A DNA stretch of 64,000 nt from Archangium gephyra (GCA_003243425.1 QFQP01000040.1:1-64000), one strand, 5' to 3'. Shown: positions 1 to 8,003, counted from the stretch's first letter. Translations and numbers: made by a program. The notes: a model not told the origin generated them from the letters alone.

Positions 1-90
1 CTCGGACCTCGCGGCCTCTTTCCCATCCTCGGGAACGACTTTCCCGAATTCGCGAACCCACACCCCGAACGCGATGAAGACGGCGGGCAC
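1..90 (-). CDS. possible N-terminal part of a membrane protein, cut by the window edge
   Basis: On the minus strand one frame stays open from about position 90 to the window edge. It reads like the start of a small membrane protein: a hydrophobic run (LVPAVFIAFGVWV) followed by a charged stretch (VREFGKVVPEDGKEAARSE). A GTG or TTG start near 90-96 with a purine-rich stretch upstream is possible, but no start is convincing. It would be divergent from the gene at 140. I do not recognise the family and the fragment is too short to be sure it is coding. Confidence 0.25.
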   Translation of the reverse strand, partial: MPAVFIAFGVWVREFGKVVPEDGKEAARSE

Positions 91-139
91 CAACAACCAC
101 GACCCATCCGTTCGGCGCTGAGGTACGTACGCCGTCGAC

Positions 140-445
140 GTGAACCGCGCCGATCGCCGAGAACTCGCCGTGCTGGGGCTGATGGCCCTCGCGTGGTGCC
201 TCGTCTTCGCGCCGGCGCTGCATCGCCTCACGCACTCGCACGGCAGCAAGCACGCGCATTCGGGCGCACCGACGGATCAACACGGCGTCGGTACGTTCGA
301 ACACCAGTCGGTGACCTTCACCGCCAACGCGACGGCGCCGGTCGTCACCCTGCAGTTGTTCGCGGTCTTCACGCCACGAGAACTCGCGCCGGTGCCGCCG
401 GAGCTCTCGGCACTTCGACGCGTCGAGCAATCACAAGCGCCCTAG
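140..445 (+). CDS. small His-rich membrane-anchored or secreted protein of unknown function
   Basis: The 101-residue product starts with GTG. It has a hydrophobic N-terminal segment (about residues 9-28, LAVLGLMALAWCLVFAPAL) that can act as signal anchor. A short His-rich stretch follows (HRLTHSHGSKHAHSG, about 28-42), which could bind a metal. The remainder is Thr/Val-rich and ends Pro-rich. Small His-rich proteins of this layout often lie beside metal efflux genes, but none is visible here. Function is unknown. Confidence 0.5.
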   Translation: MNRADRRELAVLGLMALAWCLVFAPALHRLTHSHGSKHAHSGAPTDQHGVGTFEHQSVTFTANATAPVVTLQLFAVFTPRELAPVPPELSALRRVEQSQAP

Positions 446-547
446 CGCTTCGCTGCTTCACCCCATTCACGTTCACTTTTCAGTGCGATGCGCGCGCGTG
501 GAAGCACGTGCCGCTGCGCTTCACTTTCACTCAGGAAGAAGACCCAG

Positions 548-1363
548 ATGAAGAAGCTGATGCTGTTGTCGATGCTGTCCATGTTCGCGAGCTGCGGCGG
601 CATGGGGAAGATGTCTCTGACCGCGTGGGGCGAGGACTACATCGAGCAGGAAATTCCGGCCGCAGAGTTCGAAGACGGTCACACCGTGAAGTTCACGAAG
701 TTCCTCGTGGTGGTGAACGAGTTCACCCTCGCCACGAAGACCGGCATGAGCGGCCCGGCGCAGACGAAGCCGATTCTCATCGACGTGCACAAGGCCGGCC
801 CCATCGAGCTCGAGCGGCTCGACGACGTGCCCGCGCAGAAGTGGGACGCGGTGAGCTGGGCCATCATGCCGAGCGCTGACGCGGTGGTGGTCGGCGACGT
901 GTCGGCCGACGACGCGGCCCGCATGAAGAACGAGGGCTACTCGGTGTGGGTCGAGGGAACGGTGTCGAAGGGCCTGGTCACGAAGAACTTCGCGTGGGGC
1001 TTCAAGGGCAACACGAAGTACTCGGACTGCAGCAGCGAAGACCTCGGCGAAGGCGTCACCATTCCTACCGGCGGTACGGAAGTCGTGCAGCTCACCATTC
1101 ACGGCGACCACTTCTTCTACGACGACCTGCAGTCACCCGACGCGAAGCTCCGCGGTGACGCGCTGGTGAAGGCCGACGCCGACCTCGACGGCATGGTGAC
1201 GATGACCGAACTGAATGCGGTCTCGCTCACCACGCTGCCCGTCGGTCAGTACGGCACGGGCGGCGCGAGCCAGGTGAAGTCGCTCGGCGATTTCGTCACC
1301 GCGCTCAGCCGCACCATCGGCCACTTCCGCGGCGAAGGTGAGTGCGTCACCACGCCGCGCTGA
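548..1363 (+). CDS. lipoprotein with a single EF-hand-like calcium loop
   Basis: I chose the ATG at 548 because it follows an AGGAAG ribosome site and begins a lipoprotein signal peptide (MKKLMLLSMLSMFASCGG) with Cys at about residue 16. The mature protein of about 255 residues has no family I recognise. Near residue 215 it carries DADLDGMVTMTE, which matches a canonical EF-hand loop with Asp at 1, 3 and 5, Gly at 6 and Glu at 12. Single EF loops are common in secreted myxobacterial lipoproteins. It is convergent with the gene at 1414 and shares a hairpin terminator with it. Confidence 0.75.
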   Translation: MKKLMLLSMLSMFASCGGMGKMSLTAWGEDYIEQEIPAAEFEDGHTVKFTKFLVVVNEFTLATKTGMSGPAQTKPILIDVHKAGPIELERLDDVPAQKWDAVSWAIMPSADAVVVGDVSADDAARMKNEGYSVWVEGTVSKGLVTKNFAWGFKGNTKYSDCSSEDLGEGVTIPTGGTEVVQLTIHGDHFFYDDLQSPDAKLRGDALVKADADLDGMVTMTELNAVSLTTLPVGQYGTGGASQVKSLGDFVTALSRTIGHFRGEGECVTTPR

Positions 1364-1375
1364 AGGTGTTGCGCA

Positions 1376-1405
1376 CGGCCGGCGTGAAGAGGCTCACGCC
1401 GGCCG
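1376..1405. terminator. perfect 12-bp hairpin between convergent genes
   Basis: The arm CGGCCGGCGTGA (1376-1387) and its exact reverse complement (1394-1405) are separated by six bases. The hairpin sits 12 bases past the stop of the plus-strand lipoprotein gene and 8 bases past the stop of the minus-strand gene. It has no T-run, so it may act as a bidirectional barrier rather than a classic intrinsic terminator. Confidence 0.65.
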
Positions 1406-1413
1406 CGCTGCAC

Positions 1414-1836
1414 TCAGTTCTGCTTCGTGGTCTTCGACGCGCTGGTGTCGCCTTCGGCTTCGTCTTCATCGACGGAGTTCGCGTCGGCAGGCGTGCGTTC
1501 TTCGGCGCCCGCCGCGCTCTTGCTGGCGTCCTTGCCCTTGTTCGCCGTGTTGCCGGCGGCCTGCTCGTCCGCGCCTGAGCGCTGGTTCTCGTTCTCGCGA
1601 ACCTTGCCGAAGGGCTTGCCGCGCGCCTCCTTCTGTTCGTCACCGGTGCCCGCTTCGGCCTCGTTGCGGTTCATGCCGCGGCCGCTGCCACCGTGCTGCT
1701 GACCGTCGGGAACGCCCTGCTTCTCGGCCGTGCCGTCCGTCTTCTTCTGCTGCTGCTGCTCGTTCGGCTTGTCCGAGTTGCGGCGCTGCGCGTCGTTCTT
1801 GTTCTTCTCTTCGGGCCGACCCTGTTGGTTGTTCAT
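1414..1836 (-). CDS. highly hydrophilic, low-complexity stress-type protein
   Basis: The 140-residue product starts at an ATG (1836) preceded by AGAGGA. It is made almost entirely of Gln, Asn, Lys, Glu, Asp, Gly and Ser, with no hydrophobic core, no Cys and no membrane segment. It is therefore predicted to be disordered, in the style of hydrophilins or desiccation-protective proteins. No named family is recognised. A strong sigma-54-like element lies about 100 bases upstream (1942-1957), which links it to the small stress-like genes at 4.0-8.7 kb. Confidence 0.6.
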   Translation of the reverse strand: MNNQQGRPEEKNKNDAQRRNSDKPNEQQQQKKTDGTAEKQGVPDGQQHGGSGRGMNRNEAEAGTGDEQKEARGKPFGKVRENENQRSGADEQAAGNTANKGKDASKSAAGAEERTPADANSVDEDEAEGDTSASKTTKQN

Positions 1837-1941
1837 GATGTCCTCTTGCTGTGTGGTCGCGTTGGGACGGGTCGCGAGCTGGAACCCTGCACCACGAGTC
1901 GCCACTGCGGCGCGTGATGCGTTCGTGTTGACCTGGGCAGG

Positions 1942-1957
1942 AGCACCAACCGTGCCC
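1942..1957 (-). promoter_or_regulatory. sigma-54 (-24/-12) promoter of the hydrophilic protein gene
   Basis: Read on the minus strand the site is GGGCACGGTTGGTGCT, against the consensus TGGCACGnnnnTTGCW. The GG and GC dinucleotides are correctly spaced by ten bases. The predicted start of transcription is near 1931, giving a leader of about 95 bases. The site matches others in this window at 4051, 5751, 8042, 8078, 12789, 15142 and 57306. Confidence 0.6.
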
Positions 1958-2071
1958 GGCAGCGCTCGCCTCGCGAAGCGCCGTCAACAGGCCCAGAAAT
2001 GCCATCACCGTGATGCGGGGGCTTCGTTTCGACGCGCCAGCGCTGGCGTGGAAGATGCTGTTGCACGCGGC

Positions 2072-2599
2072 ATGATGACTTTCCTCGCCGAGGCGGCTGT
2101 GTCGCTGAGCCTCACTGTGCTGCCGCTGGTGACGCACTCGCCACAGCCGGCCCCGCAGGCGACGTTGAACGTGCTCACGGTGAACCCGGCTGATCTCCTG
2201 AGCGGCATCGCGTCGATCGAATACGAGCGCGTCGTCGCGCCGTGGCTGGGGCTGAGCGGCGGCGTGGCGGTGTGGTCGTTTCGCGGCATTCTTCTTCCCG
2301 GGGGCGAGCCGTCGTTCGTGGGCCTCGCGCCCGAGCTGGGCGCGCGCTTTCACCTGATGAGCAACGCGCCCGGTGGCTTCTGGTTGGGGCCGACGGTGAT
2401 GGTGGGCGCGCTGTTCGCGCGCGAAGGCGGCGAGCTGGCGCGCAACTGGTCGTGGGGCGTCGCGCTCGCGGCGGGCTACACGTTCATCCTCGACGAGCAC
2501 CTCGTCTTCCAGATCGGCGGCAGCAGCGGCGTCATCGACCATGGCGAGGGCATCGTCTGGAGCCCGCGTCTCCGTCTTGCACTGGGTGTGACGTTCTGA
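2072..2599 (+). CDS. outer-membrane beta-barrel-like protein, paralogue 1
   Basis: The ATG at 2072 is the first start that gives a hydrophobic N-terminus. A longer frame exists upstream but overlaps a regulatory region. The 175-residue protein alternates short Gly-rich hydrophobic strands and ends with aromatic Phe, as outer-membrane barrels do. Segments such as NPADLLSGIASIEYERVV and WSPRLRLALGVTF recur in the next gene, so the two are tandem paralogues. The 76-base gap between them suggests co-transcription. The role is unknown; a small surface barrel is the likeliest reading. Confidence 0.6.
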   Translation: MMTFLAEAAVSLSLTVLPLVTHSPQPAPQATLNVLTVNPADLLSGIASIEYERVVAPWLGLSGGVAVWSFRGILLPGGEPSFVGLAPELGARFHLMSNAPGGFWLGPTVMVGALFAREGGELARNWSWGVALAAGYTFILDEHLVFQIGGSSGVIDHGEGIVWSPRLRLALGVTF

Positions 2600-2674
2600 C
2601 CCATCAATTCGATGGAGTGCTGATCCGCCGCGCTCTCAAGAGCCCGTCACACGGAACTTGCACAGCAGCGCTTC

Positions 2675-3190
2675 ATGAACATCCTCGTTCGAACACTGCT
2701 GGTCCTTTCTCTCCTCTCTCCCGTCGCCGCGCGCGCTGACGACCGCCCTGCGCGACGGAACATGTTGCTGATCAACCCCGGTGACCTCTTCAACGGCACC
2801 GTCTCGCTCGAATACGAGCGCGCGCTCACCAGCTGGTTCGGGTTGACCGCCGGTGTCTCGGTGTGGGCCTTCCGTGGTCCGTTCTCGTTCGCCGGAGACC
2901 CCTCGTACACGGCGCTCGGTCACGAGCTGGGCGCGCGGTTCCACTTCATCCGCGATGCGCCGGGTGGCTTGTGGCTCGGCCCGTCGGTGCACGGCGGCGT
3001 GCTCTTCAACGGCTCGGACGGTTCCGTCTCGCGGCCGTGGTCGTGGGGCCTGGGCGCGGCCATTGGTTACAACTTCATCATCGGCGAGCACTTCACCTTC
3101 CAGATCGGCGGCGGTGGTGGCTTCAACGACTACGGCAATCGCCTCGTGTGGAGCCCGCGCCTCAAGCTCGGCATCGGCGCTTCGTTCTGA
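2675..3190 (+). CDS. outer-membrane beta-barrel-like protein, paralogue 2
   Basis: This 171-residue protein has a clear signal peptide (MNILVRTLLVLSLLSPVAARA) cleaved near residue 21. Eight or so amphipathic strands follow, ending in SPRLKLGIGASF with terminal Phe. It lines up with the preceding gene over nearly all of its length (NPGDLFNGTVSLEYERAL, LGARFHF, WLGPSV, WSWGLGAAIGY), so the pair arose by tandem duplication. A DUF3575-like barrel is possible but I cannot confirm it. The next lipoprotein gene starts nine bases after its stop. Confidence 0.7.
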   Translation: MNILVRTLLVLSLLSPVAARADDRPARRNMLLINPGDLFNGTVSLEYERALTSWFGLTAGVSVWAFRGPFSFAGDPSYTALGHELGARFHFIRDAPGGLWLGPSVHGGVLFNGSDGSVSRPWSWGLGAAIGYNFIIGEHFTFQIGGGGGFNDYGNRLVWSPRLKLGIGASF

Positions 3191-3198
3191 GGGCGCGC

Positions 3199-3783
3199 AT
3201 GAGCCTCGCGCGCATCAGCTGTGTCGCCGTGCTCGCGTTGACGACTGCGTGTGCGGGCACGCTCAAGAACGGCATCTACCGGGAGGGCGACGTTCGCTAC
3301 CGCGTCGGCAGCATTCCGGCCGGGTGGAAGGCCGTCGGCCTCTCGGGGAATGATCTCGCCTACCAGTCGCTCGACTCGCCGCACTCGGTGGCCATCAACG
3401 CCACGTGTGTAGATCACGACGACCCGCCGCTCGACGTGCTCACGCGCCATCTGTTGATGGGCTTCACCGAGCGCGAGACCCTCAGTCAGGAGGTCGAAGC
3501 GCTCGACGGCCGCGACGCCCTGCGCACGCGCGTCACCGCGAAGCTCGGCGGGCTGCGTTCCTGCGGTACCGCCGGCATCACTTCGCGAGCCCCGGCGCCG
3601 GCGGCGTGGCGGGGTTCGCGATCGCGACGGAGCTGCTCAAGCACTCGCAGGAAGAGCTGGCGAACGCCGACCGGCTGGCGGCACGCATCACGCAGCTGGG
3701 TGGCGCGCCCGACTTCCGCCTGCCCGCTGCGCTGGTCAGCGCGCCCGGGGGCGCCGAGGCACCGTCGCTGCGCAGCATGCTGA
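3199..3783 (+). pseudogene. truncated lipoprotein gene fused out of frame to a ferritin-like fragment
   Basis: Translation from the ATG at 3199 gives a good lipoprotein signal peptide (MSLARISCVAVLALTTACAG) and about 100 sensible residues, to LRTRVTAKLGG near 3553. After that point this frame becomes Arg/Ser/Trp-rich nonsense and ends at 3783. From the same point another frame becomes clearly coding (next entry). I read this as a deletion that removed the 3' part of this gene and the 5' part of the next. The N-terminal half could still be made as a lipoprotein with an aberrant tail. Confidence 0.65.
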
Positions 3784-3956
3784 ACGAAGACCTCGCCGCT
3801 GAACGCCTCGCGGTGAACAGCGACGCCACCTTCGTTCGCATCATCGATGGCCACGACCCGACGTCGCGGCGGCTCTTCGAAGACCTGCTCTCGCAGGCGG
3901 AGGTGCACGTGGAGGAGCTCGAGGACTTCCTCCGCAACGTGAAGGTCATCGTCTGA
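3555..3956 (+). pseudogene. ferritin-like / bacterioferritin-type fragment lacking its N-terminus
   Basis: In the frame ending at 3956 about 133 residues look like ferritin-superfamily helices: FLRYRRHHFASPG, then a helix with HSQEELANADRLAARITQLGG, and a final helix (LFEDLLSQAEVHVEELEDF). The Glu/His spacing and the 'QLGG.PDF' loop are typical of bacterioferritin-like iron proteins. The first helix is missing, and upstream this frame is only the shadow of the truncated lipoprotein gene, with no ribosome site. It is probably not translated as an intact protein. Confidence 0.6.
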
Positions 3957-4050
3957 TCGACGCACTGAAGTGGCGTCTTGCCCCGGTCGAAGTGACCGGC
4001 GGTTCCATCAAAGTGAACGACTCGCCGCATCGGTGCGCACGCTGAACGGC

Positions 4051-4066
4051 TGGCGCGGTCGGTGCA
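4051..4066 (+). promoter_or_regulatory. sigma-54 (-24/-12) promoter of the BON/GlsB cluster
   Basis: The site reads TGGCGCGGTCGGTGCA, with GG and GC ten bases apart. Predicted transcription starts near 4077, giving a leader of about 32 bases to the ATG at 4109. A perfect six-base inverted repeat (CCGGTC ... GACCGG, 3983-3999) lies about 50 bases upstream and could be an activator or repressor site; that part is inference. Confidence 0.6.
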
Positions 4067-4108
4067 GTCCGACGTTCTCGTCACCTTCCAGAAGCGGAGC
4101 CCGCCCCG

Positions 4109-4261
4109 ATGTTGTTCACCTTCGCGCTGGTGCTGATTCTGGTCTGGGTCTGGGGCACTGCCACCTCGGTCACGTTCGGCGGGTTCATTCACCTGGCGCT
4201 CGTGCTCGCGATGACGGTGATCCTCGCCCGGATGTTCCAGCCCCGCCGTCGTGGGCGCTGA
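4109..4261 (+). CDS. tiny two-helix membrane protein, lmo0937/DUF5670-like
   Basis: The 50-residue product (153 bases) starts at ATG 4109 after GCGGAG. It has two hydrophobic helices (LFTFALVLILVWVWG, about 2-16; FGGFIHLALVLAMTVILA, about 23-40) and a basic tail RRRGR. The 'GGFIH' motif between the helices is the signature of the lmo0937/DUF5670 family, small stress-associated inner-membrane proteins often found beside BON-domain and GlsB-type genes. It is the first gene downstream of the sigma-54 site at 4051. Confidence 0.75.
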   Translation: MLFTFALVLILVWVWGTATSVTFGGFIHLALVLAMTVILARMFQPRRRGR

Positions 4262-4289
4262 CGTCGTTCACCCATTTCAGGAGTCACCC

Positions 4290-5333
4290 ATGCATTTTCT
4301 CCGTAGAGCCTCACTCGTCGGTGCCGTTGCGTTCTCGCTGTCTTCGTTTGCCGCTCCCGCGAACTCCACGCCGGACGGCTTCGTGACCTCCAAGGCCAAG
4401 TTGGCGCTGTGGACCACCGCGGGGCTCCGCAGCACCGACGTGCACGTCGACACCACGAACGGCGTGGTCACGCTGCACGGCAAGGTGCCTTCCGCTGATC
4501 AGCGCGCGCTCGCCGAGAAGACCGCCGCCGGCATCGAAGGCGCGCGCTCGGTGAAGAACCTGCTGCAGGTGGTGCCCGCGTCTGACGAGAAGGCCGTCGC
4601 GCGCAGCGACAAGGAGATCAACGACGCGGCCGGCACGGCGCTCAAGAACGACGCCGCCTTGAAGGACAGCAAGATCTCCATCAAGTCGGTCGACAAGGGT
4701 GTGGTGCTGCTCACCGGCAGCGCGAACTCCTACGGAGATCATCTGCACGCCATCGCCGTGGTCGACCGCGTGCCCGGCGTTCGCCGCATCGCCACCGAAG
4801 TGACCACCCCGAAGGACTACGTGGCCGACGAGCGCGTGACCTTCCTGGCCACCGACGCGAAGGCCGACGCCAAGAAGACGGAGACGCGCAACGGCGCCAA
4901 CGACTCCCGCATCACCATGGCGGTGAAGCTGCGCCTGCTCACGGCCTCGCAGGTGCCTTCGACGGAGATCAGCGTCGACACCGAAGACGCCGTGGTGACG
5001 CTGTTCGGCATCGTGCCCACCGCCGACGTGAAGAACGCCGCCGCGCAGGAGGCCGCGAAGGTCGATGGCGTCAAGCGCGTCGACAACCAGCTGGAGGTCG
5101 TCGCCTCGGCCAACAAGAAGATCGTCGAAGCGAAGGACGACGCCATCAAGAAGGACCTCGAGGCCGCGTTCAAGGACCGCCCCGAGCAGAAGAACGTGAC
5201 GACCGACGTGAAGAACGGGACCGTGCGTCTGAGCGGCAAGGTGCCGTCGGGCTGGGCGCGCATCGACACCCTGCGCGTGGCGCGCTCGGTCGCCGGTGTT
5301 CGTGGCATCGATGATCAGTTGAAGGTCGAGTGA
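4290..5333 (+). CDS. periplasmic protein with four BON domains, copy 1
   Basis: The ATG at 4290 follows a CAGGAG ribosome site and opens a signal peptide (MHFLRRASLVGAVAFSLSSFAA). The 347-residue protein then carries four BON repeats, each built on a strand with VVTLHGKVPS, VVLLTGSA, VVTLFGIVPT or TVRLSGKVPS and a conserved Gly. BON domains bind phospholipid or stabilise the envelope, as in OsmY. The copy at 6546-7583 matches throughout, so this is a duplicated stress-envelope gene. It lies 28 bases after the lmo0937-like gene and is probably in its operon. Confidence 0.85.
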   Translation: MHFLRRASLVGAVAFSLSSFAAPANSTPDGFVTSKAKLALWTTAGLRSTDVHVDTTNGVVTLHGKVPSADQRALAEKTAAGIEGARSVKNLLQVVPASDEKAVARSDKEINDAAGTALKNDAALKDSKISIKSVDKGVVLLTGSANSYGDHLHAIAVVDRVPGVRRIATEVTTPKDYVADERVTFLATDAKADAKKTETRNGANDSRITMAVKLRLLTASQVPSTEISVDTEDAVVTLFGIVPTADVKNAAAQEAAKVDGVKRVDNQLEVVASANKKIVEAKDDAIKKDLEAAFKDRPEQKNVTTDVKNGTVRLSGKVPSGWARIDTLRVARSVAGVRGIDDQLKVE

Positions 5334-5426
5334 TTGCCGGCGCGGCCGTGGAGGTCGCGCCGATTCACTTCGCCTGTTTGACGCGTGCCTCTCGGGTGTC
5401 GCGAACGCTGCACCCGGGAGGCCCGC

Positions 5427-5711
5427 GTGAACTTCTCTTCAGCCCTGTTCTGGTGGCTCTGCATCGGTGGAGTCACCGGCTGGTTCGCCAGCCTCGTCGT
5501 TCCGCCGCGCGGGAGACCACACCTGTACGTCGACATCTTGTTCGGGTTGTTGGGCGCGTTGGCCGCCAGCCTGGCCGTCGACAAGCTGCTGCCGTCTGAC
5601 CTCGCGTACTACGCCCTGGTGCTCACCATGGCCGCCGCGTTCGCCGGTGCCTGTCTGGCAGTGACGCCGCTGCGGCTGCTGTCGGTGCGCACGCGGCCCG
5701 GCGCCAGGTAG
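5427..5711 (+). CDS. GlsB/YeaQ/YmgE-type small membrane protein, copy 1
   Basis: It starts with GTG at 5427 behind a strong GGGAGG. The 94-residue protein has three hydrophobic helices beginning FWWLCIGGVTGWFASLVV, with the 'GGxxGWxAS' pattern of the transglycosylase-associated (GlsB/YeaQ/YmgE) family of stress-response inner-membrane proteins. Two more copies lie at 6229 and 8368. It follows the BON gene by 93 bases, with no separate promoter seen. Confidence 0.75.
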   Translation: MNFSSALFWWLCIGGVTGWFASLVVPPRGRPHLYVDILFGLLGALAASLAVDKLLPSDLAYYALVLTMAAAFAGACLAVTPLRLLSVRTRPGAR

Positions 5712-5750
5712 CGCTGCACGTTTCAGCGATGTCGGGTCAGCTCTGCGCCA

Positions 5751-5766
5751 CGGCATGTGCGGTGCA
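5751..5766 (+). promoter_or_regulatory. sigma-54 (-24/-12) promoter, twin of the one at 8078
   Basis: The site reads CGGCATGTGCGGTGCA. Eighteen bases (5750-5767) are identical to 8077-8094, and both lie 12-13 bases before an ATG. The predicted transcription start is near 5777, so an mRNA starting at ATG 5780 would be almost leaderless. This promoter would drive the genes at 5780, 6229 and 6546. Confidence 0.6.
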
Positions 5767-5779
5767 GCAAGGGCTGATC

Positions 5780-6232
5780 ATGCTCACTCCGAAGGCCACG
5801 AAGCAGACCTGGCAAGACCGCCTGCGTGAGGCGGTGAAGACGCCCGAGCTCCGCGCTGCCGAGTTTGAAGAAGCAGCGACCGTGAAGCGCGACACGCGTG
5901 AGCGGGAAGTCATCAGCCAGGCGCTCGAAAGGCTGGGCGCGCTGGTGCAGGAAGCGGCGGGCATTCTCAACGAGCACCGGCCCGGCTTCGGGGTGCCGCG
6001 CGTCGGCGGAGACGCCACGCTGCAGTTCGAAGACGGCCGCCGCCTGGAGTTCATCGGCGTCGACGGTGGCCTCGCCATCACGGTGCGCTGCGAGAACAAC
6101 CGCGACATCGACCGCCTCGAGGTCTTCGAAGGTGCGCTGCGCGCGCGCGACGAGGCCACCACCGGCAACGTCGAGACCTACTTCGAGCAACAGCTGCAGT
6201 TGATCGTCGGCGACGGCCGGAGCCGCCGATGA
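5780..6232 (+). CDS. conserved-looking cytoplasmic protein of unknown function
   Basis: About 150 residues, soluble, no signal peptide. The N-terminal half is helical and charged (LREAVKTPELRAAEFEEAA). The C-terminal half looks alpha/beta, with two strand pairs (GDATLQFEDGRRLEFIGVDGG, LAITVRCEN). I chose ATG 5780; ATG 5729 lies upstream of the predicted promoter, and GTG 5832 behind GTGAGG is a possible shorter start. Its stop overlaps the start of the next GlsB gene (ATGA), so the two are translationally coupled. No family recognised. Confidence 0.6.
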   Translation: MLTPKATKQTWQDRLREAVKTPELRAAEFEEAATVKRDTREREVISQALERLGALVQEAAGILNEHRPGFGVPRVGGDATLQFEDGRRLEFIGVDGGLAITVRCENNRDIDRLEVFEGALRARDEATTGNVETYFEQQLQLIVGDGRSRR

Positions 6233-6501
6233 CCGTCTCGGCGTTTGCGTGGTGGATCGTGGTCGGCGCCGCCGCTGGCTGGCTCGCCACCGCCATCATC
6301 GGCACCGGCGAGCCGCGCCGGCCCTTCATCGAGCTCCTCGTGGGCGTGGTGGGCGCGCTGCTCGCCGGCCTCTCGTTTCAGACGTTGCTCGTCGCCCCGG
6401 GCGACCACGTCGACTCGGCCACCATCGTCGCCGCCGCCGCCGGTGCGTGCGTGCTGCTGGCGCTGTGGCGCTGGGTGTCTCGCCCCAGGCCCATCGTCTG
6501 A
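6229..6501 (+). CDS. GlsB/YeaQ/YmgE-type small membrane protein, copy 2
   Basis: This 90-residue protein begins MTVSAFAWWIVVGAAAGWLA and contains three hydrophobic helices, ending in a basic tail. The 'VGAAAGWLATAI' stretch matches copies 1 and 3, so it belongs to the same stress-associated inner-membrane family. Its ATG overlaps the preceding stop by four bases, and the second BON gene follows after 44 bases. The trio of unknown protein, GlsB and BON mirrors the 4.1-5.7 kb operon in a different order. Confidence 0.75.
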   Translation: MTVSAFAWWIVVGAAAGWLATAIIGTGEPRRPFIELLVGVVGALLAGLSFQTLLVAPGDHVDSATIVAAAAGACVLLALWRWVSRPRPIV

Positions 6502-6545
6502 ATCGAAACGACTGACCCCTTCCCTCATTTCAATCGGAGCTCTCC

Positions 6546-7583
6546 ATGCCCTCGCTTCACAGGACCGCCCTCGTCGGCGCCGCCGTGTTCTCGTTGTCGG
6601 TCTTCGCCGCTGCGCCCAGCGCACGCCCCGACGGCCTCATCACCTCGAAGACCAAGCTCTCGTTGTGGACCATGGGCGGCGTGCGCAGCAGCGCGGTGCA
6701 CGTGGACACGTCGGTGGGCGTGGTCACGCTGTACGGCCAGGTGCCGTCGGCGGCTGCGCGCGTGCGCGCCGGCAAACGCGCCGCCAGCCTCGAGGGGGTG
6801 CGCTCGGTGAACAATCTGCTGCAGGTGGTGCCTGCCCGCGAGGTCGCGTCACGCAAAGACACCGACATCTCCGACGACGTGCAGATGGCGCTGCGCAGCG
6901 ACGCCGCGCTCAAGGACAGCCAGATTCTCATCAAGTCCGTCGAGAAGGGCGTGGTGCTGCTGACGGGCAGCGCGACGTCGTACGGAGATCACCTGCACGC
7001 CATCACCGTCATCGACCGCGTGGCCGGGGTTCGCCGCATCGCCACCGAAGTGAAGATGCCCAACGACTACCGGGCCGACGAGCGCGTGACGTTCGTGCCC
7101 GCGGTGGCGCCCGACGACGTGAAGATTCTCGGGGCCCGCGGTGGCGCCAATGACTCGCGCATCTCGATGGCGGTGAAGCTGCGACTGCTCACGGCCGCGC
7201 AGATCCCCTCGAATGGCATGAGCGTCGACACCGAAGACTCGGTGGTGACCCTGTTCGGCATCGTGCCCGGCAACGACGTGCGCACGGCCGCCGGGGAGAT
7301 CGCCGCGAAGGTCGACGGCGTGACCCGCGTCGACAACGCGCTCGAGGTGGTCGCCTCCGACGACGGGCAGCCGGTGGACGCCAGCGACGAAGCCATCGCC
7401 CGTGACCTCGAGCGTGCGTTCAAGAACCGCGCAGCGCAGCGCCACGTGACCACCGTGGTCAGAGACGGCACCGTGCAGTTGAGCGGCCGGGTGCCGACGG
7501 GTTGGGCCCGCCTCGATACCCTGCGCCTGGCGCGCGCGGTCTCTGGCGTTGGCGGCATCGACAATCAGTTGACCATCGAGTGA
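6546..7583 (+). CDS. periplasmic protein with four BON domains, copy 2
   Basis: This 345-residue paralogue of the 4290 gene has a signal peptide (MPSLHRTALVGAAVFSLSVFAAA) and four BON repeats at matching positions (VVTLYGQVPS, VVLLTGSA, VVTLFGIVPG, TVQLSGRVPT). Long stretches such as SYGDHLHAI and RMAVKLRLLTA-like segments are shared. The two copies differ mainly in charged surface residues, as expected after an older duplication. No promoter is seen directly upstream, so it is likely read from the sigma-54 site at 5751. Confidence 0.85.
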   Translation: MPSLHRTALVGAAVFSLSVFAAAPSARPDGLITSKTKLSLWTMGGVRSSAVHVDTSVGVVTLYGQVPSAAARVRAGKRAASLEGVRSVNNLLQVVPAREVASRKDTDISDDVQMALRSDAALKDSQILIKSVEKGVVLLTGSATSYGDHLHAITVIDRVAGVRRIATEVKMPNDYRADERVTFVPAVAPDDVKILGARGGANDSRISMAVKLRLLTAAQIPSNGMSVDTEDSVVTLFGIVPGNDVRTAAGEIAAKVDGVTRVDNALEVVASDDGQPVDASDEAIARDLERAFKNRAAQRHVTTVVRDGTVQLSGRVPTGWARLDTLRLARAVSGVGGIDNQLTIE

Positions 7584-7628
7584 GGCACGGCCGACCGCGG
7601 AGCACGTCCGCGGCCAGCCGAAACGACT

Positions 7629-8003
7629 TCAGCTCATCATCTTACCGGCGGACTTCATGCCCATCATCAGGGTGTGTGAGGTGGCCGCCGCGCCGTCACG
7701 AATGGCGCGCGAGAACAGCTCGGCCATGGTGCGGCGCGGGAACGCGAGGCGGTGAACGAGCGCGCCCAGCAGCACGCCCACGCCCAGCACCACGCCTGCG
7801 GTGGCCTTCGGGTTTTCACGCGCGGTGGTCATCACCCCGTCGGCGAACTTCGAGGTCGCGCGCTGCACGCGGCCCACTTCCTTCTCGACGTTCTTCTTGA
7901 GCTTGTCGGCCGCCAGCTCCGCGGCCTTCACCGCATCGAGGGCGTTGCCGTTGGTGTTGGAAGACGTCTTCACTTCGTTCTGCGCTGCAGTGGTGTTCGA
8001 CAT
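7629..8003 (-). CDS. DUF883/ElaB-like membrane-anchored helical protein
   Basis: The 124-residue product starts at ATG 8003 behind AGGAGA. It has a long charged helix with heptad-like spacing (about 20-65, DAVKAAELAADKLKKNVEK) and one glycine-rich membrane helix (ATAGVVLGVGVLLGALV, about 70-86), followed by a basic amphipathic tail. That layout is typical of the ElaB/YqjD/DUF883 stress proteins, which tether to the inner membrane and can bind ribosomes. A strong sigma-54 site (8042-8057) precedes it, back to back with the promoter of the gene at 8106. Confidence 0.65.
   Translation of the reverse strand: MSNTTAAQNEVKTSSNTNGNALDAVKAAELAADKLKKNVEKEVGRVQRATSKFADGVMTTARENPKATAGVVLGVGVLLGALVHRLAFPRRTMAELFSRAIRDGAAATSHTLMMGMKSAGKMMS

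Noticed and set aside
1871..1910. Second -24/-12-like site closer to the hydrophilic protein gene
   Set aside because: The spacing between GG and GC is one base too long for sigma-54; the site at 1942 fits better.
1730..2071. Longer start for the first barrel-like gene
   Set aside because: The extension overlaps the hydrophilic protein gene and its sigma-54 site on the other strand. It lacks a signal peptide.
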